A stretch of 64,000 nt of DNA from Hypholoma sublateritium FD-334 SS-4. Lineage: Eukaryota; Basidiomycota; Agaricomycetes; Agaricales; Strophariaceae. The DNA lies in the NCBI GenBank assembly GCA_000827495.1, contig KN817575.1:185370-249369 (forward strand). The letters run 5' to 3'. Under the pieces are notes generated by a model that had not been told where the DNA came from, searched no databases, and saw only the letters and a list, made by a program, of their open reading frames with translations. Position numbers and translations under genes: made by a program. Of this stretch, positions 12,781 through 24,372 are shown piece by piece; the first letter of the stretch is position 1, and each line of letters starts with the position of its first letter.

Positions 12781-14084
12781 TTCGTCACAGTGTGCACGAC
12801 AATAGAAATCCCAGGAGTGCCCTTGGCCTGGGGTTCGTAACAGATACGAACGAACTCCAAGCTGCAGCAGCCGCGCCCACCACGATGCAATTATGCGGAA
12901 AGGAAAATGCTCACGCGAGGCTGAATGCGCACACTGATTTATGCAGGAGAACCACTGCCCGCTCCCACCATGAGCAAGATGGACGGCGGGCGACTCAAGA
13001 TCAGACGTGACTCGTACGCCATCCGGTAACAGACCCGCATCTCTGTATCAACTTCCCTTAAGTCTGGAGGCCGCAGTGCCAGTCCTTCAATAATGCCAAG
13101 GATGGTGTAGCCACCGGCACGCAGACGAGGAGTAGCAGATGAGGAGACATCGCGAAATACCATGAAATCTTCGATATGTTCCACATACAAGTGGCGAGAA
13201 GACTTCTACCAAGCCGCTAATTTATAAAGCAGGACACTTTATTTATTGGCGGTGACAGGAGCAGGAGGTACGCCAACTTTGTTTCCTTCATGTAACCCTC
13301 TCATTTTGAAAGCTCGAGCTGGATTCGCCGCACGACGGCACTACTTTTGACTATCCTCTCGAAATGGTGGCGAGCGTCAGACACATAAGTCATGGATATC
13401 CATCGCGAATACAACCGCTACTTGGTCAAGTCCGTCCAGACCCTTTGATTATGCTTCATTCATTATTTATGTCGCTTATGTTTTAAAAATAATAACACAT
13501 TTCAGTGCACTTTCTGCCTACGGAATTTGACTCCATACTGACGCCAGCCAAAGCTTATACTGTCCCCCGACGTGTCGCATGAACATTCCAGCGTATGTAT
13601 AATACTTACAGATTATTGCGGCGTTCTCATAGTTAGGGCCAAACTCCAACTTCCAAGTGGCGTAGGGGCTTGTTTCTGAAGCCGGCGCAAGGAACCTCGG
13701 AGTCATCTTGAAGGCGCAATAATATCAACATAGCAATTCAGCAACTGCTAGAACGGAGAGTCCTGACTGCAGCGCGCGTGTATCCGGCGGACAGCAGCTG
13801 CATGTTCATACCATGAATATCACCATCTCACGAAGTGCTTGCGATGATCTACAGCTGGCAAGCGTATATCAACATTTTGTCTGGCTAGAAACGTACGAAG
13901 TATTGGACAATTTTCAGAAATGAATCGGCAATGCCAATTTGAGGACATATTACGGAGTTAAGTAGGTTGTCGATGAACGTCCCCAGAATTCCCCACAACG
14001 TGAAGCCCAACCGATGAAATGTCTTGAGACTGTTTTGGAAGATGTAGGACATTTGTCATACGTATATGGCCTTCCTGAGCTGTC
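12781..14084. other. Stretch without recognised genes
   Basis: Weak remnants of the ABC transporter membrane domain may continue for about 100 bp. Beyond that, only short unconserved frames are seen. Confidence 0.4.
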
Positions 14085-16151
14085 CTACTTGACGGGTGGT
14101 TTTCGGAAATAGGTACTGGGTCGGCAGATCTTGACTGGAAAAAGGCGGAAAAGCAACAAAGTCAAGCGACGATCAGGACGTAGATCAATCATGTTTGCAT
14201 TTGAACGTACATCAAATGTATTGTCGCCATTGTTGCTCGTCGTAGCGGGGCTCTCATTGCGATGGCGCCTCACAGAATATAAAAAACTGATACTAGCAAG
14301 GAATGTGATGCACTGCAAGGGAGCAATCAAAAAGGAAATCGCAAGATATAGCGAACTATGAGGCTGGGTTATCAGCTTGAAAATGTGTTTATAGCCGTAA
14401 GAATATTGTCTGACATATTTAGATAGACATACCAGTATCAATACTACTATTGAAATAACTGCCGTCCAGCTTCCTGTGTTTAGGCTTAGAAAAATTGACT
14501 TCCGCACAATTATGTCCAACCGCCTGAAATGATAGAAGTGAGACCTCATCACCCGTTTGAAATGTCTTCCAGGAATCAACATTAATCAATGTTACCCTGC
14601 TTACCTTTCAATCTGCGCGCCTGATTGTTGAGAACTCAAATATCTTCTCCACAGCTGGGCTGACTTGGCAATGCAAATAACGATATCTGCCGCTCCGGAA
14701 GCGGCTATGATGGCCATTTGAAGCACCTTATATAATATATGGACAATTAGCAATGTGTTCTTCTAGGAATCGAGAGTTCTTCTCACCTTGATTATAGTAT
14801 ACCGCCGGCTCTTTCTGCGGATACATAATTAAGGGTGTCAACCAGAGAACTTGAATCAGTGCCCTTGAAGGATCGCGCGCCAGATATACGTACTCGTTGA
14901 TATAAACCAGATACACTTGGTAAGATCGAAACCCATTAGTGTAACGTCATATAATAACATACGCAAAGTTCGTACCTAATCCGCCAACTGGTGAACCGCC
15001 GCAGGTATATGTTAACCAGTGACCCTCATATCTGAATTAAAGGTCAGAACGTACCAATCTGGAGTAGAAGCAAGGGTAACTGAGAAGCGAGTCAGTAAGA
15101 ATGTGTCAAACTACACAATAATGCTTACTAAGAAGAAAGAAATACGTTTGCGAAAGCCTCCTACTGGAAAAAGGAGATTGTGTGTTGATGAAGGCCGACT
15201 TGTAGCCTCACAAATTAGCTCACATCGATACAGCCTGAGGCTGAAGTACGCTTCGGTCGACACTGTTACAACAGTCTTTCGCACACATTCTTTAGAGATT
15301 TACAAGTAGAAAGACGTCAAAGGTAGACATACTCTCAAAATGAAAGAGACCTGTAATTCCACCGCAGCCGCAAAGACATATTTCCAGGTTAGAAAAGAGA
15401 CTCAAATGTCAAATGGAATAATAGTAGTACTTACCAACAATTCTCTGTACCATTTAATTGATATATGGATATGAGGTAGACAGACAGACAGACCATCCCT
15501 AGCACTCACATTGGTGGTACTTCAAGCCGTATCTCCACTGAGTGAGCGCTCGCGTCGATCAATTTCCAAACTATAAATACCAAGGTGAGTTACGGCACAG
15601 TGATCCATGGTGTCAATACGTACTACCAGTTGTCATCAAGACGCTGTGGACAGTGCTCGCTATCCTAGAAAAGGTAGCGCCATAAACAATACGTTAGTAG
15701 ACCCGACATTACACATACCATATATGAATCGTCTTTCCAGTTTGATTAGAATACAGCACATAACGGCCAAACGAAGAGCGTACAAGAAACAATATGGGCT
15801 TCGAGTGGTTTGGCATTCTGGAAGAAAACTAACGGTCAGACTTTCAAGCCAGTATGAGCCAAATAACTGGAGAACATTTACCTTTGAACATGCAGGAGAT
15901 AGTGTCTATTCAAATTCTAAGACACCGTTACAACCCAACGAAATGGAACTCACAAAAATTGGGCGCAGGCGACGCCTGTCAAAAGATTAAGTATATGATG
16001 ACACTGAATTGCATTTATAGCTCTCACCCCACAGCAGCGTAGCGGCGAAACTGCAAGCTAAAAGCTGCAAGACAGGTAGGGAACGATCCTGCTCCCCAGT
16101 TGTTGGCGTTGTATCGAGGACATTGCTGACGGGTGGTGATGTGTATATCAT
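14085..16151 (-). CDS. Seven-transmembrane protein, DUF6534 type
   Basis: A multi-exon gene. Exon 1 (16028-16151) encodes an N terminus with PTTGEQDRSLPVL and the first membrane helix (LLACSFAATLLWG). Later small exons give IASTVHSVLMTT and a VEIRLEVPP helix, and the penultimate region reads AASGAADIVICIAKSAQLW, then RRLDIIVRKSIFLSLNTGSW. The RxDxxV...NTG...T signature is the hallmark of DUF6534 membrane proteins, a large agaricomycete family of unknown function that looks receptor-like. The C terminus has two more helices and a basic tail. Introns are about 50 bp with GT-AG ends; one contains a short GACA microsatellite near 15476-15493. Middle exon edges (14.6-15.9 kb) are approximate, and some could hide damage. 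Confidence 0.7.
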
Positions 16152-16534
16152 CCGAATCGTTTGCGCTTGATCCTTCGTTGCAAGAAAAATGCTTGAGAAC
16201 CAAGGTTGTGGCGGGGGAACGCGTTCAACGTAAGCGTGTGGCAGTTCGGACTCGAATGAACAAACCTACTTTCACACGAGCTGTCGGCGGTGAGCCCCAC
16301 CTGTAATTCCGTTTCTCTTATCGATCGGCGTCGGAAGCGGGCGGTGGCCTTCGAAATCTGAGATGCAATTCTCCATTTCCAGCTTGAGTCGAGCGGTCCT
16401 TTGAATCGCTGACCTTCGCTATGTAGATAAGTGCCAGTTTCTGAGCCCTGGTGAGGATGTTTTTCTTGTCGGAAAAATAAAATGCTCAATGGAAGTTGAA
16501 TTTGAGTTGAATGGAAAGTTGACTTGGACGTCGA

Positions 16535-16556
16535 GGCCCGGCCCGGCCCGGCCCGT
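16535..16556. repeat. Short GGCCC tandem repeat
   Basis: About four direct copies of the pentamer GGCCC lie just upstream of the carrier pseudogene. A simple low-complexity tract; no function implied. Confidence 0.8.
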
Positions 16557-16649
16557 CCTATAGACCAGCACATCCGCCTCATTGTTCGAACTTCGAAGTG
16601 TCTTACAATCAACCTCGCTTGGCTGAAAGCACTCCCAGGTTCTGGTCTT

Positions 16650-17290
16650 GACGGACTTCGTGAATGTGGACAAAAACACAAAGGCGACAATCGGTGAGCT
16701 CGGCGCCGGTAGCGTCTGGTGCAGCGCAAGTTCTCGTCGGACAGCCCTGGACACAGTCAAGACGCGAGCGCAAGTGGCTCCCACTGCACTATTTCAGCCG
16801 TTCTCGACGCTTTTCTTCCTTGCGTCAACAGAAGGGATGTTTGTGAGTGCTTCCGATAGCAGTTGCTTCAATGTAATGTTCAAGTGGAACCCGCTCAATC
16901 CAGACGGGACCAGTGGGCTTCCTGAAGCAAACGATCAGGAGACAAGGATTCTTTGCGCTGCATAAAGTCTGAGGTAATTCATGTTGTCTCAAAAGGATTA
17001 AATTTTCCGCACAGGAATGGCCGACCCCTCGCTTCTCGAAACGTGTCGTGTCCCTATGCTGAACACTCCCTGAAGGAGATTCCTCTAGCGGGAGCTATGG
17101 CTGGCGTCGCCAACGCTGTCCTCGCTGGCCTAGGTGCGCATGCCTTTCCCCACGCAGAGGAATGACGTACGATAGTTGATTCCAATCTAGATGTTCGAGG
17201 TGCGGCAGTATGGAGCGGCAACCAATAAACGGCGTTTTGCAGTTGTCCATGAGATGTGGAACGACTGGCGAATGCTTTGTGAGGTTACTG
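16650..17290 (+). pseudogene. Mitochondrial carrier (SLC25) remnant
   Basis: The sequence begins with a carrier start: ELGAGSV, then in another frame SGAAQVLVGQP, then back to LDTVKTRAQVAPT, which together form the first PxD-x-x-K carrier signature. Two compensating small deletions (near 16712 and 16748) explain the frame changes. Further on, STEGMF, EIPLAGAMAGVANAVLAG and RQYGAATNKRRFAVVHEMW match the second carrier repeat, separated by introns. The functional protein would exchange metabolites across the inner mitochondrial membrane. The third repeat is missing. A clear but partial pseudogene. Confidence 0.75.
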
Positions 17291-18465
17291 GGTGCGTCTT
17301 GCTCCGCCGTTACCGTCCGCGCGCGAGCTGACCGGACTAGACAACCGGCGCCTGTGTAATTCCTGCCTGAAATTCCTGCCTAAACCGGGTGAGTGCGATT
17401 TGAAGTTGGAATTACATTCTATTCTGAATGTGGAGCCTTTGTATCTTTACGCAGCTTCTGCCCTTGATGTTTTCCTGAACGCCTTCGTCACACATACACG
17501 TACACAAATTTGCGACCCGACCAAGGAACGCAAATCCGGACCAGCTTTTGATCGGTCGCTTCGAAGCTACGAGCTCTTAATACAGCTTTCGCCATGTCTG
17601 TGGTTATGGCGGGCACCACTGAGCTGTAAGCGCCGCGGACAGGGAGCCCTCGGGAAATTCGTACAATAACTATCAGTGCCAGGGCGTTTATAGGCCAAGC
17701 TCCGACGCCTTTTGTTGCGCGCGGTTACGGAAATCTTGAATCTGCGACGGTCGTCATCATTGCGAGCACGATAATCTTGTGGAGTGTTTACGATTCTTGT
17801 ATCCCCTGCTCGATGTTTAGAGGAAAATTCTGCGACGTAAGATTCTGTACAAAGCAATCTGTACGTCTATTTATGATAGAACCCTTATTCTCTGCTCACT
17901 GACTCCAATTCTCGAAGGTGGACTGCTCCCTGCGCGCTGGAAGTCTATTGGCTAGGGATCACCGCTCATGGGTGCCACCAGCCTGGCAGCAGGAGAAGCT
18001 CCGTCACGAACCTGCAGAGTCTTCCGGCGCTTGAATCCCGTGGAAAACTTATATAACACAGAGCCCCAGATCGTCTCATACACGCTCAGCCAAGAAAATG
18101 AAGTAACCGCCGTATTTTTGGCTTCTTTACATGCTAGTTTTATTCCGAAGATTTCTTCCGACAGAGGATTCTGCATGAATGTACGACGATTCAAGCCGCT
18201 TCTACAGTGTCTCTGCTTACTCGAGGTCTTGTTTACAGGCTACCTCGCTCAGTTTAATGGCATACTATGTCCCGGAGGACCGTTCCCATCGACGAAAGTA
18301 TGGGCCTGAAATCCACGCCACGATACGGAGCCACTGGGTCTGGGCCAGACGCTCATCGCCATTCTGCGAATGAAGTGCAAGATAGCAGCCAGGGAATGGT
18401 TATGTATTGATTTTTTTGTTGCGCATAGCGTTGTGACCGTCTATATATTTCCTACCATCGTCGTC
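17291..18465. other. Stretch without recognised genes
   Basis: Open frames of 60-125 codons on both strands lack motifs. Further debris of the neighbouring carrier and ABC pseudogenes may be present but is not readable. Confidence 0.4.
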
Positions 18466-18640
18466 CTTGAGACTTGAACGTGTACCACATCTTACAGTCG
18501 TCGCGTCGATCTTGTTGTGCAGGCTGTTCAGGAAGCGCCTTCGATGGAGAATATGCGCACCACGACGATGTCCCCTAGCAGCTCACCGAAGTCGGCGAAG
18601 AACCGAGCGTGCGTTGAACTCCATGCGCCGGAGGTCACTT
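18466..18640 (-). pseudogene. ABC-C transporter fragment (TMD2 segment)
   Basis: Read on the minus strand with frame corrections, this gives DLRRMEFNARSVL, FADFGELLGDIVVVRIFS, EGA/FLNSLHNKIDATT and KMWYTF, the segment between helices 4 and 5 of the second membrane domain of ABC-C exporters. At least three frameshifts break it. It corresponds to the part of the protein that should follow the plus-strand fragment ending near 12.78 kb, but it lies about 6 kb away in the opposite orientation. Neighbouring sequence on either side gives no further clear ABC match. Confidence 0.7.
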
Positions 18641-20928
18641 TGTCGTCGTGGATGTTGAAGTGGGGTCTGAACAAATGGCGAATCACCATAGCGGGAACAC
18701 GCACCCTTTCACTGGCAAAGGTGACCTCTCAGACGGCCCTCTCCATGATGCGTCCATCCTTCAAGCAACGGAACTCTAGTTTATCAACTCAAAGTTCGCT
18801 GAACGCCTGTAATGCGGGGTGATCACCTCCAGGGCCGCGGTCGACCACGCAAAAGGCATGTTGAGGATTCAAGCGAAGATGTCGTCAGATGTAGAGGGGT
18901 GTTTTTGGGATAGGACACGCGGGACACGCAACGGATAGAGGATAGCGACGGCGCAAGATCGATTACACAGACCTTGCCGAAGAATAGACTCCATGGAGGC
19001 CTGATTGATGAGTGCGCTGGAATGTAATGAGCAGACTAAATCAGATTAAAAACGTTTGAAAAAGGCCTACCGAATGTCAGACCGGATGTTAAGACTGTGG
19101 AAATCCTTCAATAAAAATAGCGGTGAAAGGGTCAGTAGAAAAGGACAATCGGTTCAGGGTCTCGAGCGTCCTCAAGGCGTCATATGAAAGTAAATATGTT
19201 AGAAATCTCGAGTCTAGAAGTACAAAATAAGTAACTGCTTTCAAAACATAAGTAATTCGTTTCACGCTGCGTATTTGTAGACCTCATGAATACCGCTTCC
19301 TTCACCTAATTATGCTTCAAAACGTCAGTTTTCGGTCGTTAGCCCCAGAGCAAAGAGAAGTTGGGACAACCCAGCCACATTCCAATACAGCAGACGTTAC
19401 AAAGGCTAATCTATGGTGACTTCAAAAAAATGAGCTCCTATCGAGAGGGAACCGCTATATAATTTTCTCGTCGACTAAGTATTCCCTCGCCACTGGCCGT
19501 TGACTGGCCGGTCTAACCAAGGCCTAAAATAATCACCACTTACGGGCGCCACCGTCCGTCATGTCTGGCCCCGAGTACCTAGAGAGCGGGCAGTGATGGG
19601 TAGGCACGCACTCTCGTAAGTAGTCAGCGTCGGCGGAAGTCGAAGTCTCCCCAAAGAAGTGTAGGCACTCGTGCTAATTACACCGCTGCTACGCTTTGGT
19701 ACGGCTGCCACTATGCCATCTTGCTTTGGGATAGTGAAGCTCTATCAACCCAAAAATCTATTTAACACGGTGGCGAAACGGTGGCCTTTTTTGCGCTTGG
19801 TTTTTGCGGTCCCGGATGACAACGCCGGCCTGGGAAATCGCCGCCTCCCAGCCGCCTCCTCCGCGATCCGGCGTACTTTACAGCTGAGGATCTCAGCGGT
19901 GCATGATTACGGCGACATTGGTGTCATCACCTCTGCGATCCGTGCTTACCATTTGTATATCCCGCGCGATCGTGTTGTCACTCAGGCAGCCTGCGTAAGA
20001 CCTCTCCCGGCGCTTCGCCCTGGAACCGGGCACGGGAGGATTTTTTGGCTTACATGCCGTTGGTGTGCTCAAGAAACTGTCACACTGAGAGCCCCGTGAA
20101 TCGGGTTAACGTAGATGATTTTACCCAGACAATCGTGGTCAGTATTGACTTATGCGCCTGCTTCACGCCCGGTACATGAGCTATGAATTGCGTGGCGCGT
20201 CTTCAATACCCGTTTCAATTTGGATAAGCGTGAATTTGAACAGGATATATGGAATTTAACCTGTTGCTAGGGATCTGTTGAAATGCAATCAGCTTCATCT
20301 TTATTGTATGTCTTGCAAATCCACGTCCTTGTCTGCAATAACTTGCCCATCGAGATCGCGTATCACTTTCGACCTAACGAAGTAGAAGGTTCCCGTTGTA
20401 AATATTATGCGCTGAAATACTTCAATTATTTCAGGTCAACGCTTTCAAACTGTAAAGTTCGTTCAGGCGATTGCGGCCCTTAGCGCTAAGCGCCCGGTGA
20501 ACAGCGCGAGACGGTGAGCGTTGGTACACAGATATCAATTCAGCAAATGCAGATTTCTTCAAAGAGGACCGAGACTTTACCGAGACTTCTCATCAACATC
20601 CTGGATCCACCCGACATCCACCTACAGTGAATGTCATGTCAGTACATAGATACTAAGTACGCGCGACAAAGGCCCGGTTACCCGGCCCGGATGAACGCTC
20701 GCAATGCTGCTCTCGAAGCGCCCGATGCGAGAGTTTGACCGGCCCGGTCATGACGCCCTCCGGCGCTTACTTGCTTATTTCTTCAGTAATGAGTCGCATA
20801 GCTTTTGCAAGTTCAAAAGTCTATCGGATATATTTGGAAAATAGATTGCCATTGAAATTGCCGGTTTACATGAGGTCAACATGAGGTTGACAATTCAACG
20901 AGCCAACTAGTACTAACTGATCACAGAA
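18641..20928. other. Long stretch without recognised genes
   Basis: A 142-codon plus-strand frame at 19671-20099 has no recognisable motif and no supporting neighbours. GC-rich CCCGG clusters occur near 20.67-20.75 kb. No RNA gene was found. Confidence 0.4.
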
Positions 20929-22535
20929 TCATGGTCGACTATTCTTGTAACGGCGAGCTAACGCTTCTGGACACGATACCTGGCATTCTACGTTATTCTT
21001 TACGTATATTGCAGATTGCATGAAATCGAGGTCGTTTTTCGCTTCTCGAACCAATGAAGCATTGAGTACTTTACGTTCCTTTAGCAAGCCTCTCAAAATT
21101 GTCGTTGAACAGGACTTTATTCTTTCGCCATCCGGGGTGAGTTCCGAGTCTGACCACTTTCCCCAAAAATTGTCTTCGCCCATGCATAGATACTCCTTAG
21201 CGAGATACTGGAAAGTATCAGCACTTTTCGATGTCACGGTAGATAAATAGCACTCACCGAACAATTCAACCAATTCTGCTTTGCTGCTTGCCATACGTTT
21301 GTGGATCCAGAGATTGCGTGGCGGTTGTTCTTGTAGATCTTGCTCCAGAGATACATTGGTATCCGATGACCTTTTACAACAAGGGGGCACTTCTCTGGAT
21401 CCCACGCCTTCGCATTGTCATCCCATATGGATGCAATGTATTCAACCGACATGGTTGAGATAGATGGCGGAGGGGAAACGATATCACTGGAAAGATAATG
21501 GACTTCGACACCGTTGGCAAGAGAGAGCGACAGACGTTTTGGTTTGAGTGGTTGTCCTGGGTTGCGTACGCGTTGCACATGAGCGATCAAGGGCCTTGAT
21601 TGAATGAAGTACTATGTACAAAGACTCACCTTCAAGCTGTTCTTCTACGTTTAACATGCTTTCGGACTTCGGGTTGTTTGTGCTTGTTGGAACCCCGCGA
21701 TCTATGCTGGTACCTTTTGGCGCATTACATATTTCTAACATCTTCCAAAGAAGACTGGCTGTGATCTGGGGCGCTTTCTCTGAAGCGTCACCGCTGCTAT
21801 GGCCCTTCAATGAATTTAAAGGCGAGGATCTTAGTATGACAACGTACCCTGGCAGGGCAGAAAAGATATGACTGCTGTCGCTGGGGACCGTGACCGTGGA
21901 GGAGCTTGGCTGGTCGTCGCCTCCCCTTTTCTTGTCCATCTCCAAGAGGGCAGTGGCCTGTCAGAGTTTTCTTTCAGAGAATATAGTAGTAGCTTCATCA
22001 GGATGTGAACTCACCCATTGGACAGATAGACGTGATTTATGATATTGCTCCGGCACAGAACCGGAGGATAAGCTATCGTTTATGGCCTGCCATCTCTTAG
22101 TGGAACGTTTCGAGTACTTGGCCGGTGATGGTGTGGGCCGTGGCCCCTTATGTCTTAGCATATATTCAGGTTGTGGATGGTTTTTCGACTGGAATTTACT
22201 GGTTTGATATGATTCAGACAAACACATTACAATACGTAAATAAATCGTTACGTACAGCAGAACCCCTCCATTTTGTGCATGGGACGCAAGAATAGCGGCA
22301 ATATAGTCAGATTTCCTCCGACCTTGAACCCGAATACCATACTCGTCACATAGCGCTTTGAGGTCTTTAACCTTTTTTGTGTTTCTGAAAGCGTTTGTAA
22401 TATTAACATGAAGACCAGTAGTAGAAATTGTATGGCTTACAAGGTGCTGGGATTGATATGTCCCGCCTCTTTTTGGCTCTGGTCAAGGGTGGTTGGAATA
22501 AGAAACTGCTCTTCGTGATCGACGAGCGGAGCCAT
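20929..22535 (-). CDS. SAP-domain protein of unknown function
   Basis: Six exons, complement(20929-21207, 21258-21556, 21630-21957, 22015-22198, 22256-22384, 22441-22535), join without any stop into 437 codons plus stop. All introns (50-73 bp) are G-T/A-G. Residues about 37-69 (VKDLKALCDEYGIRVQGRRK, then SDYIAAILA) look like a SAP motif, a helix-turn-helix that binds AT-rich scaffold DNA. The middle is low-complexity and Ser/Pro-rich. The C-terminal third (VVKGHRIPMYLWSKIYKNNR; FWGKWSDSELTPDGERIKS) resembles a module in many uncharacterised basidiomycete proteins. A nuclear, DNA-associated role is inferred from the SAP motif only. It is notable as an intact gene in a decayed neighbourhood. 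Confidence 0.7.
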
Positions 22536-24108
22536 GATCATTGGCAGTTTGGTAAGGCCTGACGCCGTGGACTGTAAGCAATCTAAATTCTGCCACGGGA
22601 GCTATCAGACCGTTGGCGTACTTCCCTTGCGTAGATGTTCTTTTGATCGGCGTTGCATGCGGAAAATCGCGGCCTGCGGTCTGCCAAGCCGCTAACTGCT
22701 CAGAGGTCGAGCTGCGACCGGACTTCACTCACGAGTCCTGGGCCGACTCCAACTTGAGCGTCTGAGCGGCTATGCGCCCGGTTCTTCACCCTCAACTTTT
22801 CTACTGTAGGATGAATTACAAAAGTATTGTTGACAAGTATGAGGATGTCTTCCATACTTTTCCCTCTTTAGTTTTCTGGATACTTGAACGGGCACTGGGT
22901 GGCTTATTAGCCGGTCGCAAAATATTGAGTACAGCACGACGTACCCGCAGCCTTATCACTGCCGAATCTTTTCCATCAGAGTCTGATAGATTGCGGATAA
23001 ATGCTAATAAAACCCGGGGAAAATGGCGTTGTTGAATATCTCGTTGTGAGCTGGGCCAGGCCCAGAAAAACTTCCCGTTCCTCGAAAATATACTCGAAAT
23101 CTGGGAAATTATATTCTCCTCTACTCTATTCTATTCTACGCGGATACATATTCTTCACCGTCAAGTTTTGCGAAGGGCGTGCATAGGTAGATACAAGGTA
23201 GATACAGTGGTGCTCCATGGTGGTGAACTGTATCCGCTGCACAACGTCCGCATCATTGATATATTAAGTGTACATGCAGGCTCCACGCTGCTCCACAGCT
23301 CGTCGCCTACAACGGTTACGGTCGTATTCCAATTTCTAATCTTGCGTTCGGTCTTGGTTCACTCAACGTTTGGGACATTTTTTGGGGCTCCTTAGTACAC
23401 TGTACACTCTGAGTCACATTAGTTTAGAGCCATAAAGATACATTCCTGATCTCAGGATTGGTTTCAAGCAATGAACGCGCTCTTTTTATTCTCTGTGATG
23501 AGATAGTAGCACTTCGTTATCTTGCCTTTATCTATCGTTTTGATGCGAACCGAGGTAACTGTGCTAGTTAGGTAGTTGCGATCCGGATTCACGCCCATCG
23601 ACAGCCTAGGATAGCGGCCCCATGAAAGCCCGGATTTAAGAAATCATGGAGATTTCTGTCGCTTGAAACCTCACGTGGGATGTTGGGATTGTGTTGATGG
23701 CGCGGCGCGGTGCGCCAGGCGCGGAGCGACTGACTAGACAGACCCAGGAAAGTACAACTAAGTCATTACGTCCACCAAGGGGGGACTATATGGCACAAAC
23801 AAAATTGGGTAATGTGTCAAATGTCCGAGAAAACAAAAGAGTAAACTATTGAATGAAACTCCGAATTTGAAGTAAAATGTAACATAAAATTAAAAGTAAA
23901 AAGATCCTTTAAATCTGCAATTAAATGTACATGTTAAACGAGCGCGAAATATACATGTAAAATCAACATGAAATTGATGAATAAATAAACATTAAAAATG
24001 GTATATAAAAATAGGAATAAAAAGGAATTTAAAAGAAAGATCGGAAGCGTTACATGCGTGACGAATAGGCGCCGAAAGGCGCCGAAATCGTCAACTTTCC
24101 CGGGGAAG
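22536..24108. other. Intergenic stretch; AT-rich tract
   Basis: No supported gene. Positions about 23.82-24.04 kb are strongly A-rich (many AAAAT/TAAAA runs), followed by short GGCGCC-containing repeats at 24.07-24.13 kb. The first 300 bp would contain the promoter of the SAP gene. Confidence 0.45.
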
Positions 24109-24316
24109 AGCACCGGCGCCCATCAGCGGCGCGCCGGGCCCCGGTGCATTGTCGGGGCGTGATTCAGACTCTCCTCCGCCCCCATGTTCATCAGGTTGAA
24201 GGTTCATGAACGTTCAACGTTCAGGCCTCAGGTTTGCAAGCCCGCTGCTCGTCTAGTCTGCGGGGCCCGCGTCATATTATTACATCACGTTTGCTTTGCG
24301 CAGCGTCCTCGGTCAG
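24109..24316. repeat. Left copy of a direct repeat flanking the F-box pseudogene
   Basis: Shares ordered blocks with 25736-25906: CATCAGCGGCGC, GCATTGTCGG, ACTCTCCTCCGCCC, CATGTTC, GCCCGCTGCTCGTCT and GCGCAGCG. Copies are in the same orientation, about 1.6 kb apart, and differ by small indels. Confidence 0.75.
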
Positions 24317-24372
24317 AAATTATGGTAATTGAATTTACGAGAGTCGTATTATAGTAGTATGGACAGATAAAA

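Noticed and set aside
16148..16729. 193-codon minus-strand frame
   Set aside because: Overlaps the seven-transmembrane start and the antisense of the carrier pseudogene, with no motif; Arg/Ser-rich shadow of GC-rich DNA.
18700..18780. LKDGRI on the minus strand as the end of the ABC NBD1
   Set aside because: Lies only about 100 bp from a TMD2 segment that should be hundreds of residues later; too short a match.
19671..20099. 142-codon plus-strand frame
   Set aside because: No family motif, no intron logic and isolated in decayed DNA.
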